Shown: positions 22,279 to 30,046 of the stretch, piece by piece
How the letters are laid out: each line of letters starts with the position of its first letter
Position numbering within the stretch: the stretch's first letter is position 1
NCBI GenBank assembly: GCA_049509675.1
Contig: JBEKZQ010000047.1
Location: 1-30,046, forward strand
Reading direction: 5' to 3'
DNA from: JBEKZQ01 sp049509675
GTDB lineage: Bacteria > Planctomycetota > Planctomycetia > Pirellulales > Thermoguttaceae
Length of the DNA stretch: 30,046 nt
The notes under the pieces: model-generated
Seen by the model: the letters and a program-made list of their open reading frames with translations, nothing else
What the model was told of the DNA's origin: nothing
Database searches by the model: none
Made by a program: the position numbers and the translations under genes

Positions 22279-24087
22279 ATGGCGTTACGGGCCACCAACA
22301 GTCCATTAAGCCAGCAGCAGGCGGATCTGGTGAATCAGATCGTGCCGTCGTTGGCGGCCGACCAGATAACCTGGCTCTGCGGCTACCTGGCCGGCGTCCA
22401 GGAGGGACAGCAGGCGGCGGCCCCCCCATCCGTGTCGGCGCCGGCGGCCAGGGGTGCGGAAGTCACGGTGCTCTTCGGATCGCAAACCGGCAACTCGCAA
22501 CGGGTTGCCAAGCAACTTAACCGGCGATTGCAACAGTGCGGCCTGGCGGTCACTCTTTCCTGTATGAGCGAGTACCCGACCAGGAATCTGAAGAAGGCAA
22601 GACATCTGTTGGTCGTGGCGAGCACGCACGGCGAGGGCGATCCGCCCGACAAGGCGCTGACGTTCTTCGAGTTCCTCAAGAGCCGCCGCGCCCCGCGATT
22701 GGAAGGAACCCGCTACTCCGTGCTGGCGTTGGGCGACCTGACCTATAAGCACTTTTGCAAGGCGGGAAAGGACCTCGACGCGCGGCTGGCCGAGTTGGGC
22801 GCTGAGCGACTGCATCCTCGAATGGATTGCGACGTGGAATACTTCGAGCCTGTGGGGCAGTGGATCGAGGCAGTCGTGACCGCGCTGGCGAGCCAACCGC
22901 AGGCCGCTGCCGCCGGTGCAACGCTCCTGCCGGCGCTGGCCGATGGCCGCTCCGCGGCGGCCCCGGCGGAGTACGGTCGTGGGCGGCCTTTCGCCGCCGA
23001 GGTGTTGGAGAACTTGAACCTCAACGGCCGGGGCTCTGACAAAGAAACGCGCCAGTTCAAGGTCTCGCTGGCCGATTCGGGCATTTGTTTCGAGCCGGGC
23101 GATTCCCTGGGAATCTATCCGCAGAACCGCTCGGATCTGGTCGAAAGCTTGATGGCCGAGATGGGGTGGAACGCGGACGAACCGGTCCCGGTCGGCAAGG
23201 CAGAAAAGCCGTTACGGGAAGCGCTCACGAAAGATCTCGAGATCACCGCCCTCACGCGGCCGCTGCTGGAACAAGCGGCCGCCTTCTCGCGCGATGGCTT
23301 GAAGGATCTGGTGGCACGCTCGGTCGACGAGGAGATCTTCGCCTATCTCGACGGGCGCGACCTTCTGGACCTGGTGCGCGACTTTTCGCTGCGGGGCGCC
23401 GCGGCCAAGGATTTCGTGCCGATCCTCCGCAAATTGCCGCCCCGCTTGTACTCCATTGCCAGCAGTCAACAGGCCAACCCGGACGAACTCGACCTGATCA
23501 TGGTCGTGCTCCGTTACCAGTCGCATGGCCGCGAGCGTTTCGGCGCCTGCTCGAACTACTGCGCCGAGCGCGTTGGCCAGGGCGACCGTGTACACGTGTT
23601 CGTACACAGCAATCCGAACTTCCGCATGCCGGTTGATGCCGACGCGCCGATGATCATGATCGGACCGGGGACCGGGGTGGCGCCCTTTCGAGCTTTCTTG
23701 GAACAACGGGAGGAAGTCGGCGCATCGGGCAAGAACTGGCTCTTCTTCGGCGATCGTCGCTTCCGCACCGATTTTCTCTGCCAAGTGGAGTGGCTCCGCT
23801 GGATCAACTCCGGCCTGTTGACGCACATGGACGTGGCCTTTTCCCGGGAACTGCAGCAGAAGGTGTACGTGCAGCACCGCATGTTGGAAAACAGCCGGGA
23901 AATCTTCGCCTGGCTCGAGCAGGGGGCGTACGTCTATGTCTGCGGGGATGAAAAACGCATGGCGCCCGACGTTCATGCGGCACTGGAGTCGATTATTGCC
24001 CGGGAGGGCGGAATGAACCCCGATCAGGCAAGATCCTATCTCGCCGAATTGCAGCGGCTGAACCGTTATCAGCGCGACGTGTATTGA
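22279..24087 (+). CDS. cysJ: Sulfite reductase (NADPH) flavoprotein alpha component
   Basis: A 602-residue diflavin reductase. A short helical N-terminus (LNQIVPSL... WLCGYLAG) is typical of CysJ. The flavodoxin domain (~60-205) carries the FMN loop FGSQTGNS at 66-73. The FAD/connecting domain includes PRLYSIASS near residue 390. The NADPH domain has GPGTGVAPFRAFLEQRE and YVCGDEKRMAPDVH near 552, and the protein ends in the characteristic RDVY. It passes electrons from NADPH through FAD and FMN to the haem subunit CysI, which reduces sulfite to sulfide. No cysI is in the window, so the partner lies elsewhere or is a different haemoprotein. ATG 22279 follows GGGAGA. Own promoter upstream. Confidence 0.95.
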   Translation: MALRATNSPLSQQQADLVNQIVPSLAADQITWLCGYLAGVQEGQQAAAPPSVSAPAARGAEVTVLFGSQTGNSQRVAKQLNRRLQQCGLAVTLSCMSEYPTRNLKKARHLLVVASTHGEGDPPDKALTFFEFLKSRRAPRLEGTRYSVLALGDLTYKHFCKAGKDLDARLAELGAERLHPRMDCDVEYFEPVGQWIEAVVTALASQPQAAAAGATLLPALADGRSAAAPAEYGRGRPFAAEVLENLNLNGRGSDKETRQFKVSLADSGICFEPGDSLGIYPQNRSDLVESLMAEMGWNADEPVPVGKAEKPLREALTKDLEITALTRPLLEQAAAFSRDGLKDLVARSVDEEIFAYLDGRDLLDLVRDFSLRGAAAKDFVPILRKLPPRLYSIASSQQANPDELDLIMVVLRYQSHGRERFGACSNYCAERVGQGDRVHVFVHSNPNFRMPVDADAPMIMIGPGTGVAPFRAFLEQREEVGASGKNWLFFGDRRFRTDFLCQVEWLRWINSGLLTHMDVAFSRELQQKVYVQHRMLENSREIFAWLEQGAYVYVCGDEKRMAPDVHAALESIIAREGGMNPDQARSYLAELQRLNRYQRDVY

Positions 24088-24250
24088 AGCGTCGCCGTGC
24101 TCGCGGCTGGCTCCGCCAGTGCTCCGGCATTGTTGACTTGGCGGGATCCTGCATCGCAAGACGCAGCTTGAGAGGCGAAGCGGAAAATAATTACCCCCCG
24201 CGCGGCTATGGGCCGTTCTGGCCGCGGCCAAGAAAACAACGGCCCCGGGA

Positions 24251-24278
24251 TTGACTTTTTCTCGCTTAGGAGTAAGTT
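24251..24278 (+). promoter_or_regulatory. Putative promoter of the HU-family gene
   Basis: TTGACT (24251-24256), 16-bp spacer, TAAGTT (24273-24278), about 48 bp upstream of the ATG at 24326. The -10 match is moderate. Confidence 0.4.
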
Positions 24279-24325
24279 CTGCAAATCGAGACCCATCCCT
24301 TCATGCTTTGTGTGGAGAAAGTGGA

Positions 24326-24661
24326 ATGACTGAACAGAACACGGCCGCGGGAGCCGCCAAACCCTTGAACAAGACCGAAACCATCAACCGCCTGGCCGAG
24401 GCAAGCGGACTGTCGAAGCAGCAGGTCAGCACGCTGCTCAACGAGTTGGCCGCCCTGATTGGCAAGGAATTGGGCCAGGGACCGGGTGAATTCACCATCC
24501 CGGGATTGATCAAGATCAAGGTTACCCGCAAGCCGGCTACCGAAGCCCGCGAGGGAATCAATCCCTTTACCAAGCTACCCATGATGTTGAAGGCGAAACC
24601 GGCCAAGAACGTCGTCAAGGTGGTGCCGCTGAAGCCACTGAAGGACAGCGTGGATAAATAG
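24326..24661 (+). CDS. HU-family DNA-binding protein
   Basis: A 111-residue nucleoid protein. After a short disordered N-terminal tail (NTAAGAAKPLNKTETINRLAEASGLSKQQV) come the two HU helices, the saddle strands with GPGEFTIPGLIKIKVTRKPATEAREG, and an arm region (INPFTKLPMML) matching the DNA-gripping loop whose tip proline intercalates. Length is slightly above the 90 residues of E. coli HU because of N- and C-terminal extensions; the C-terminus is Lys/Pro/Val-rich. It bends and compacts DNA in the cytoplasm. The ATG at 24326 has GGAGAAAGTGGA upstream. The earlier in-frame ATG at 24251 is part of the promoter region. Convergent with uvrA, with a palindromic repeat between them. Confidence 0.9.
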   Translation: MTEQNTAAGAAKPLNKTETINRLAEASGLSKQQVSTLLNELAALIGKELGQGPGEFTIPGLIKIKVTRKPATEAREGINPFTKLPMMLKAKPAKNVVKVVPLKPLKDSVDK

Positions 24662-24716
24662 GCCCGCGCCGATGCTGGATCGGTCCTCAAGGGGGCGCGG
24701 GCGCCGCCGAATCGCG

Positions 24717-24813
24717 GCCACGGATTGAACACGGATGAAACACGGATAGAGGTCGGGGAAACGACTTTCCAATAACTATTTATCCGTGTTTTCTTCCGTG
24801 GGAATCCGTGGCT
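24717..24813. repeat. Palindromic CCACGGAT-type repeat, copy 1
   Basis: Imperfect inverted arms (24717-24749 and 24781-24813) built of CCACGGATT, ACACGGAT and ACACGGATA words. It lies between the convergent HU and uvrA genes and may serve as a bidirectional terminator. A relative is at 29798-29882. Confidence 0.65.
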
Positions 24814-24890
24814 ACGTTCTAGGGGCCGCTGCCTCTACTTATCCCATGCAGTTCTCCTGAATGCACTGGCAGAGCCAGTGGCACACAACT

Positions 24891-27761
24891 TCAACCACTT
24901 TTTTCGAGGCCACCCTCTGCCGCGTGGCAAGTGCCGTTGTGGAGCACGCCGCGCAAGAATCGCCCGGTGTAATTGTCCTCCAGGGCGGCGACCTGCTCGG
25001 GTGTTCCCGCGGCCACCACGCGGCCGCCGCCCTCGCCCCCCTCCGGCCCCAGGTCGATGAGCCAATCGGCCGTCTTGATCACGTCCAGATTGTGTTCGAT
25101 GACGATGACCGTGTTGCCCAGATCGACCAGCCGAGCAAGCACCACCAGCAGCTTCTTGATGTCGTCGAAGTGCAGCCCGGTGGTCGGTTCGTCAAGGATG
25201 TACAGGGTCTTTCCCGTGTCGAGGCGTGCCAACTCGTTTGCCAGCTTGATGCGTTGCGCCTCGCCGCCGGAGAGCGTGGTCGAGGCCTGCCCCAGGCTGA
25301 GGTAGCCCAGGCCGACCTCTTGCAGGCTGCCGAGCAAGCGGGCGATCGCGGGAAAATTCTCGAAGAACTCGGCGGCCTCGTCCACGCGCATCTCCAGGAC
25401 CTCGGCGATCGAGCGGCCGCGATAGCGGATCTCCAGCGTCTGCCGGTTGAATCGTTTCCCTTCGCACACGGGGCAGGGCACGTACAGGTCGGGCAGGAAA
25501 TTCATCTCGATCTTCCGCTGCCCTTGGCCTTGGCACTGCTCGCACCGTCCGCCTTTGACGTTGAAGCTGAAGCGGCCGGCCTTGTAACCGCGCTGCCGGG
25601 CGTCGCGCGTGCCGGCAAACACCTTGCGGATCTCGTCGAATACGCCCACGTAGGTGGCCGGATTGCTGCGCGGGGTCCGCCCGATGGGCGCTTGATCGAC
25701 CGGCACCACTTTGTCGATCTGGCTGGCGCCGCGCAGGCTGACGTACGCGCCGGGCTTGGGACCGCTGCCGCTGAGCCGCCGCGCCAGGGCCCGCGCCAGC
25801 GTCTCGCTCAGCAGCGAGCTTTTTCCCGATCCGCTCACGCCCGTCACGCACACCAGCGCCGAGAGCGGGAATCGCACGGTCACGTTCTTGAGGTTGTTGG
25901 TCGTCACGCCTTCGATGGTGATGGAGCGGGTGACGGCGGTGCGGCGGCGCTGGGGCGGCAGCGGGATCCGCTGCGTGCCGGCCAGATAGCGGCCCGTGAG
26001 CGACTGTTCATCGGCGGCCACCTGCTTGGGCGTGCCCTGGCTCACGATCCGGCCGCCATGCCGCCCGGCCCCCGGGCCCAGATCGACCAGCCAGTCGGCG
26101 CGGCGCATGATGGTTTCATCGTGTTCGACGACCACCACGGTGTTGCCGCGGGCTTGCAGGTCGCCGAGGGCCCCGATCAATCGCTGATTGTCGCGGGGAT
26201 GCAGGCCGATCGAGGGCTCGTCCAGCACGTAGCACGCGCCGACCAGGCCCGAGCCCAGGCCGCTGGCCAGCCGCACGCGCTGCAGCTCGCCGCCGCTGAG
26301 GGTTTGGGTGGGTCGGTCCAGCGTCAGGTACTCCAGGCCGACCTTCTCCAAGAAAGCCAGCCGGCTGGCGATTTCGGCCAGGATCGGCTGGCCGATGGGT
26401 TGCTGGGATTCGCTCAGCGCGAGGGCCTGGAAGAATCGTGCGGCCGCGGTCACCACCAGCGACGTGACTTCGTGGATGGCCCGCCCGCCGACGCGGACCG
26501 AGCGTGCCTCGGGCCGCAGCCGCGATCCGCCGCACTCCGTGCAAGGCACTTCGCCGCGAAACGGCTCCAGCTTCTGCCGTTTCGGCTCGCTGGTCGCGCC
26601 CGCATATTCTTTTTCCAAGATGGCCAGCAGCCCGGGGAAGCCTCGTGCATCGCCGCGGAAGAACTGTTCCAACAGCTTCGGCTTCCACTCGGCCAACGGC
26701 GCATCGGCCGACAGGCCGGCCGTTTTCAGCCAGGGGCTCCATTGGCCCTGCTGCTTCCGCGCGGCGGCCGGGGCCGCCCCTTTCCAAGGGGCGATCGCGC
26801 CGCCGGCCAACGACAGGTTCCGATCGGGAACGACCAGGTCCGGGTCGAAGGCCACGCGGACGCCCAGCCCTTCGCACGTCGGGCAGGCCCCGTAGGGACT
26901 GTTGAAGCTGAACGTCCGCGGCTCCAACTCCTCGTAGCTCAACTTGCAGTCCGGACAGGCGTATTGCGTGCTGAACAGTTCGTCGTGCCAGACCGGCCCC
27001 GCCTGGGCTTTCTGCTCGTGGCTGGCCAGCACCAGGCCGTCGCCCTGACGCACCGCCAGTTGGATCGACTCGGCCAGGCGGGCGCGAACCCCCTCGCGAA
27101 CGACGATCCGGTCGATCACGGCTTCGATGTGGTGCGCCTTCTGGGCGGTCAATGCCGGACAGTCGGCCAGATCGACCACGGCGCCGTCGATCCGGGCGCG
27201 CACGAAACCCGCCTTGCGCACGCTCTCCAGCACATCCTTGTGCCGGCCCTTGCGGCCGCGCACCAGCGGCGCCAGGATCATCATCCGCGTGCCCTCCGCA
27301 CGCGCCAACAGCGTCTCCAGGATCTGCTCCGGCGTCTGCTGGCAAATGGCCGCCCCGCACCGATAGCAACTGGGCGTCCCCAGCCGGGCATACAACAGCC
27401 GCAGGTAATCGTAGATCTCGGTCACCGTGGCCACCGTGCTGCGCGGATTGTAGGCGCCCGCCCGCTGGTCGATGGAGATCGTCGGCTGCAGACCCTCGAT
27501 CAGGTCCACGTCCGGCCGCTCCAACTGGTGCAGGAACTGCCGGGCGTACACCGAAAGGCTCTCGATGTACTGCCGCTGCCCCTCGGCGTAAAGCGTGTCG
27601 AAGGCCAGCGAGCTCTTGCCCGATCCGCTCGGGCCGGTGATGACCACCATGCGGTCGCGGGGCAGATCCAGATCGACGTTCTGCAAATTGTGCGTCCGCG
27701 CACCGCGGATGCGAATGCACTCCGAGGCGTCGAAGGGAAGGTCCGCCGATTTAATGTTCAT
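24891..27761 (-). CDS. uvrA: Excinuclease ABC subunit UvrA
   Basis: A 956-residue DNA damage sensor of nucleotide excision repair (E. coli UvrA is 940). It loads UvrB at lesions as an ATP-dependent dimer. The first Walker A GPSGSGKS is at ~43-50 and the second, GVSGSGKSS, near 640. Two CxxC...CxxC zinc modules are visible (CPDC...CPTC in the first half; CEQC...CPVC in the second). Two ABC signature motifs are seen (LSGGELQRVRLA and LSGGEAQRIKLA), each followed by a Walker B with LDEP. Start at 27761 is preferred because family homology begins just after it (CIRIRGARTHNLQ). A longer start at 27818 would add 19 unusual residues. No LexA-type box was recognised upstream. Confidence 0.97.
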   Translation of the reverse strand: MNIKSADLPFDASECIRIRGARTHNLQNVDLDLPRDRMVVITGPSGSGKSSLAFDTLYAEGQRQYIESLSVYARQFLHQLERPDVDLIEGLQPTISIDQRAGAYNPRSTVATVTEIYDYLRLLYARLGTPSCYRCGAAICQQTPEQILETLLARAEGTRMMILAPLVRGRKGRHKDVLESVRKAGFVRARIDGAVVDLADCPALTAQKAHHIEAVIDRIVVREGVRARLAESIQLAVRQGDGLVLASHEQKAQAGPVWHDELFSTQYACPDCKLSYEELEPRTFSFNSPYGACPTCEGLGVRVAFDPDLVVPDRNLSLAGGAIAPWKGAAPAAARKQQGQWSPWLKTAGLSADAPLAEWKPKLLEQFFRGDARGFPGLLAILEKEYAGATSEPKRQKLEPFRGEVPCTECGGSRLRPEARSVRVGGRAIHEVTSLVVTAAARFFQALALSESQQPIGQPILAEIASRLAFLEKVGLEYLTLDRPTQTLSGGELQRVRLASGLGSGLVGACYVLDEPSIGLHPRDNQRLIGALGDLQARGNTVVVVEHDETIMRRADWLVDLGPGAGRHGGRIVSQGTPKQVAADEQSLTGRYLAGTQRIPLPPQRRRTAVTRSITIEGVTTNNLKNVTVRFPLSALVCVTGVSGSGKSSLLSETLARALARRLSGSGPKPGAYVSLRGASQIDKVVPVDQAPIGRTPRSNPATYVGVFDEIRKVFAGTRDARQRGYKAGRFSFNVKGGRCEQCQGQGQRKIEMNFLPDLYVPCPVCEGKRFNRQTLEIRYRGRSIAEVLEMRVDEAAEFFENFPAIARLLGSLQEVGLGYLSLGQASTTLSGGEAQRIKLANELARLDTGKTLYILDEPTTGLHFDDIKKLLVVLARLVDLGNTVIVIEHNLDVIKTADWLIDLGPEGGEGGGRVVAAGTPEQVAALEDNYTGRFLRGVLHNGTCHAAEGGLEKSG

Positions 27762-27898
27762 CGAATCCACGAGCCGGATGCCCCCGGGTGCCCTTCCCGC
27801 TGAGGCAGAATGACCCATTATGAAAACCTTAATGATATTCCCCCGCTGGCGTTTGGGCAACGATCCGCCTGGTGGGCTCCTGGACAACGGCGGAGTCT

Positions 27899-27973
27899 GG
27901 GGTCTGGTCCATTTTTCGGCTGATCGACATAGCCATTCGAGCGGACTCCGACCGAAAACATGGACCTGACCCC
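27899..27973. repeat. Inverted repeat upstream of uvrA
   Basis: Left arm 27899-27919 and right arm 27952-27973 share GGGGTC(T/A)GGTCCAT followed by TTTTCGG in inverted orientation, with an inner CGGAGTC pair. It lies in the gap between divergently transcribed uvrA and the KAS III-like gene and is a dispersed intergenic type. Confidence 0.65.
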
Positions 27974-28099
27974 TTCGCACTGGCGCCGTTCCAGCCGTGT
28001 GGCCGCCCATCGCTTCTGCTTTACCTGGCCCTTGATTGCGGTTAGCCTATCAGATTGCCTGTCGCTGGAACGACAATCCGTCTTCCGCTTGATTTCCGT

Positions 28100-29149
28100 A
28101 TGCGTTACCAAAATGTCTGCCTCGAAGCAATCGCGTACACGCTGCCTGAGGAGGTGGTGACCTCCGAAGAGATCGAGGCCCGGCTGGAAAGCGTCTATCG
28201 CCGGCTGCAGTTGCCCGAAGGGCGACTGGAACTGATGACCGGCATCGCCCAGCGCCGGTTCTGGCCGCCCCACACGCGGCCCGGCGACGTGAGCGCGGAA
28301 ACGGCCCGGAAGGCGCTTGAAGCGTGCGCACTGGATCGGCGGCACGTGGGGGCCGTGGTTCACGGTTCGGTGTGCCGCGACTACTTGGAACCGGCCACCG
28401 CCTGCGGCGTTCACCATCGCCTCGGCCTGTCGCCGCAGTGCGCCATCTACGACGTTTCCAATGCCTGCCTGGGACTCTTGAGCGGCGCCATCCAGATCGC
28501 CAACATGATCGAATTGGGGCAGATCCGCGCGGGCCTGGTCGTGGGCACCGAGAGCAGCCGGGCCCTGGTGGAAACGACCATCGAACAACTCATCGCCGAT
28601 ACGAGCCTGACCCGCCGGCAGATCAAACCGGCCCTGGCCTCCTTGACCATCGGCTCCGGCAGCGCGGCGATGGTGCTCGTCCAGCGCGAACTGTCGCAGT
28701 GCGGACGCCGACTGCTGGGCGGCGTGGTTCGGGCCAATTCCAGTCAGTACGAACTGTGCCAGGGCGGCGTCGATCCGGCCGGCGGCGGCCAGTCCGGCCC
28801 GTTGATGGCCACCGATTCCGAGGCCCTCCTGCAACAAGGCGTGGCCCTGGCGAAGGAGGCGTTCTGCGAGTTCCTGCCCTCGGTCGGCTGGAGCGGAGCG
28901 AAGCTCGACCGCACCATTTGCCATCAGGTGGGCCGAGCGCATCGCAAGCTCCTGCTGGACGCCTTGGGCCTCGATCCGGCCGGCGACTACAGCAGTTTCG
29001 AGCGGTTGGGCAACACCGGCTCGGTGGCCCTGCCGATCACCGCCGCGTTGGCCGCCGAGGCCGGCCACCTGCAGCCCGGCCATCGCGTGGCCCTCATGGG
29101 GATCGGCTCGGGAATCAACGTGCTCATACTGGGCATCGAGTGGCGATAG
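28100..29149 (+). CDS. 3-oxoacyl-ACP synthase III (KAS III)-like enzyme
   Basis: A 349-residue thiolase-fold condensing enzyme. Cys123 sits in SNACLGLL, His in CHQVGRAH, and Asn in GNTGSVALP, which is the Cys-His-Asn triad of FabH. The N-terminal LEAIAYTLPEEVVTSEEIE and a MTGIAQRRFW segment also fit. FabH starts fatty acid synthesis from acetyl-CoA and malonyl-ACP. Related enzymes such as OleA join acyl chains. Which applies cannot be told from the sequence, and no other fatty-acid genes are adjacent. ATG at 28100 is chosen because homology begins there, though no good ribosome site is visible. The longer reading from 28055 overlaps repeat-like DNA. Confidence 0.9.
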   Translation: MRYQNVCLEAIAYTLPEEVVTSEEIEARLESVYRRLQLPEGRLELMTGIAQRRFWPPHTRPGDVSAETARKALEACALDRRHVGAVVHGSVCRDYLEPATACGVHHRLGLSPQCAIYDVSNACLGLLSGAIQIANMIELGQIRAGLVVGTESSRALVETTIEQLIADTSLTRRQIKPALASLTIGSGSAAMVLVQRELSQCGRRLLGGVVRANSSQYELCQGGVDPAGGGQSGPLMATDSEALLQQGVALAKEAFCEFLPSVGWSGAKLDRTICHQVGRAHRKLLLDALGLDPAGDYSSFERLGNTGSVALPITAALAAEAGHLQPGHRVALMGIGSGINVLILGIEWR

Positions 29150-29171
29150 GTTGACGGAAGGCCGAGACGGG

Positions 29172-29238
29172 CGACAAGAATATGGATGGACAGGAACATG
29201 CATGTCTTGTCGATCTTCCTGTCCTTTATCTTCTTGTC
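29172..29238 (-). repeat. Dispersed 67-bp repeat, copy 2
   Basis: The reverse complement matches 6364-6430 at 60 of 67 positions without gaps. It lies between the KAS III-like gene and the small membrane protein gene, whose final codons and stop codon (29226-29238) are formed by the repeat. Confidence 0.85.
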
Positions 29239-29648
29239 CTGCAGGCTTCCTCGAATGCCTGCCGCTCGAATGGATTGTCGCGGTAGGGCCTGCGGCGCAT
29301 AAGCCACAAGACCAAGGAGCAACCCAGGTACGCAGGCCCCAGCAGCGGCCCCCATTGCTCGAACTGGCGAACATGGACCATTTCGTGGTCGCGGGAGATG
29401 TCCAAGGCGGCGTCAGTTTGTCCGAAGATCGTGTGGCCCAGCGTGAAGGCCATCGCGCCGCCGCCGAAGAAGAACCGTTGCAAGAGCCACGTCACGCCGC
29501 CGTCATAGAACTCGATGACGCGGCCACGAACGCGGGCACGGCCACCTGTGCAAAGGCCGATCGAGCCAAGACAGAGGCCAAGCAGCGTGTAGGGCGAGGC
29601 CCAAAGCATGGCGAAGAGTCGAAGCGGTAGTGTGATGCGAGGCTGCAT
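29226..29648 (-). CDS. Small membrane protein with HExxH motif
   Basis: A 140-residue protein. A hydrophobic N-terminal segment (LRLFAMLWASPYTLLGLCLGSIGL) and a second one (LLGPAYLGCSLVLWLMR) near the C-terminus suggest membrane association. Between them lie a Gly-rich FFFGGGAMAFTLGHTIFG stretch and DHEMVHVRQFEQWG, where His-Glu-x-x-His fits a zinc metallopeptidase site. The NPFERQAFEEA helix could supply a third ligand. I do not recognise a characterised family. The start at 29648 gives a sensible N-terminus; longer starts run into the repeat at 29744-29772. The last few residues and stop codon come from the dispersed repeat, so the natural C-terminus may have been altered. Confidence 0.7.
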   Translation of the reverse strand: MQPRITLPLRLFAMLWASPYTLLGLCLGSIGLCTGGRARVRGRVIEFYDGGVTWLLQRFFFGGGAMAFTLGHTIFGQTDAALDISRDHEMVHVRQFEQWGPLLGPAYLGCSLVLWLMRRRPYRDNPFERQAFEEACRTRR

Positions 29649-29743
29649 GGTGCGCGGTCGGCAGCGGCTCGCTTTACGCTGTCGCTGCAAGGTGTGGATA
29701 CGCGCGGAGGATGTCGCTACGACTGGCGCTGATGCCGCGACGG

Positions 29744-29772
29744 CGACAAGAATATGGGTGGACAGGAAAATG
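29744..29772 (-). repeat. Dispersed repeat, partial copy 3 (29 bp)
   Basis: The reverse complement is identical to 6402-6430, the right end of copy 1. A different small palindrome (GGGTAACTGTTTACCC) follows where the rest of the repeat would be, so this is a half copy. Confidence 0.8.
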
Positions 29773-29797
29773 GGTAACTGTTTACCCGCAATAAGCA

Positions 29798-29882
29798 ACC
29801 ACGGATTTCACGGATGACTTGAAGAACTACCGATCACTGGTTCTACGATCATTTCATCCGTGAAATCCGTGTTATCCGTGGT
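29798..29882. repeat. Palindromic CCACGGAT-type repeat, copy 2
   Basis: Left arm 29798-29817 (ACCACGGATTTCACGGATGA) pairs with 29854-29882, which holds the same words plus one extra unit. Related to 24717-24813. Confidence 0.7.
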
Positions 29883-29932
29883 CGATTACTTCAGGGGATA
29901 AGTCCAGTTTCCGCTTTTCCCCTTACTCCTTT

Positions 29933-30046
29933 GCCTTTGCCAACTCGGCCTCGGCGGCGGCGATCTGCTGCTCCAGCAATTTGACTTCGTGCGGATCGTC
30001 CATTTGCTTTTTCGCCCCGGCCAATTGCTGACGCAGGCCCTGCAGC
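29933..30046 (-). CDS. C-terminal tail of a coiled-coil protein (partial)
   Basis: The last 37 codons and TAA stop of a minus-strand gene cut by the window edge. The tail is Gln/Lys/Ala/Glu-rich with leucine spacing (LRQQLAGAKKQ, VKLLEQQIAAAEAELAKAKE), typical of an alpha-helical coiled coil. The frame is open to the window end. No family can be assigned from this piece. Confidence 0.6.

Noticed and set aside
24861..27803. A 980-codon plus-strand frame
   Set aside because: It is the antisense shadow of uvrA and shows no domain motifs.

Overview
The window reads as a chromosomal piece of a GC-rich, Gram-negative-type bacterium, most likely a planctomycete (Pirellulales-like). This is inference. 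It rests on a formylglycine-generating-enzyme (FGE) domain inside a large secreted fusion protein, long strand-switching gene blocks with shadow ORFs, an outer-membrane-type beta protein, and several palindromic intergenic repeats of a kind I associate with planctomycete genomes. No rRNA, tRNA or CRISPR array was seen.

Layout. 1-470: an IS1634-type transposase remnant. 469-3000: a REC/HD-GYP response regulator converging on a thiL-tsaE operon. 3039-6000: a palindromic repeat, then a 940-residue secreted protein joining a TIM-barrel-like region, an FGE domain and a zincin metallopeptidase. 6000-6732: no gene, but a large nested inverted repeat. 6733-10559: a MmeI-like DNA methyltransferase that lacks the family's N-terminal nuclease, a uroporphyrinogen-decarboxylase-superfamily protein and an unknown 157-residue protein. 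10560-11352: a decayed IS5-family element inserted exactly at that protein's stop codon. 11354-11989: an unknown Cys-containing protein.

The centre (about 12000-24100) is a sulfur-metabolism island. It has a DUF2292/YezD-like small protein, a small unknown protein, and a remarkable 157-residue protein that is 37% cysteine plus methionine. It also has a cystathionine beta-synthase with CBS domains followed by a gamma-family transsulfuration enzyme, an exported DUF3034-like protein, a second cysteine synthase, an O-acetylhomoserine sulfhydrylase and a CysJ-type sulfite reductase flavoprotein. A GH10 xylanase-like gene sits between the last two. Several of these genes have recognisable sigma70-type promoters, and three promoter regions share a CATACTTA/CATACTAA element, which suggests a common regulator. 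Together they could take sulfite to sulfide, sulfide to cysteine or homocysteine, and interconvert the two. The sulfur-rich protein may store or buffer thiols or bind soft metals.

24250-30046: an HU-family protein, uvrA (minus strand), a KAS III-like thiolase-fold enzyme, a small membrane protein with an HExxH motif, and the C-terminal tail of a coiled-coil protein at the window edge. These are separated by dispersed palindromic repeats, including a 67-bp repeat shared with the 6.4-kb region.
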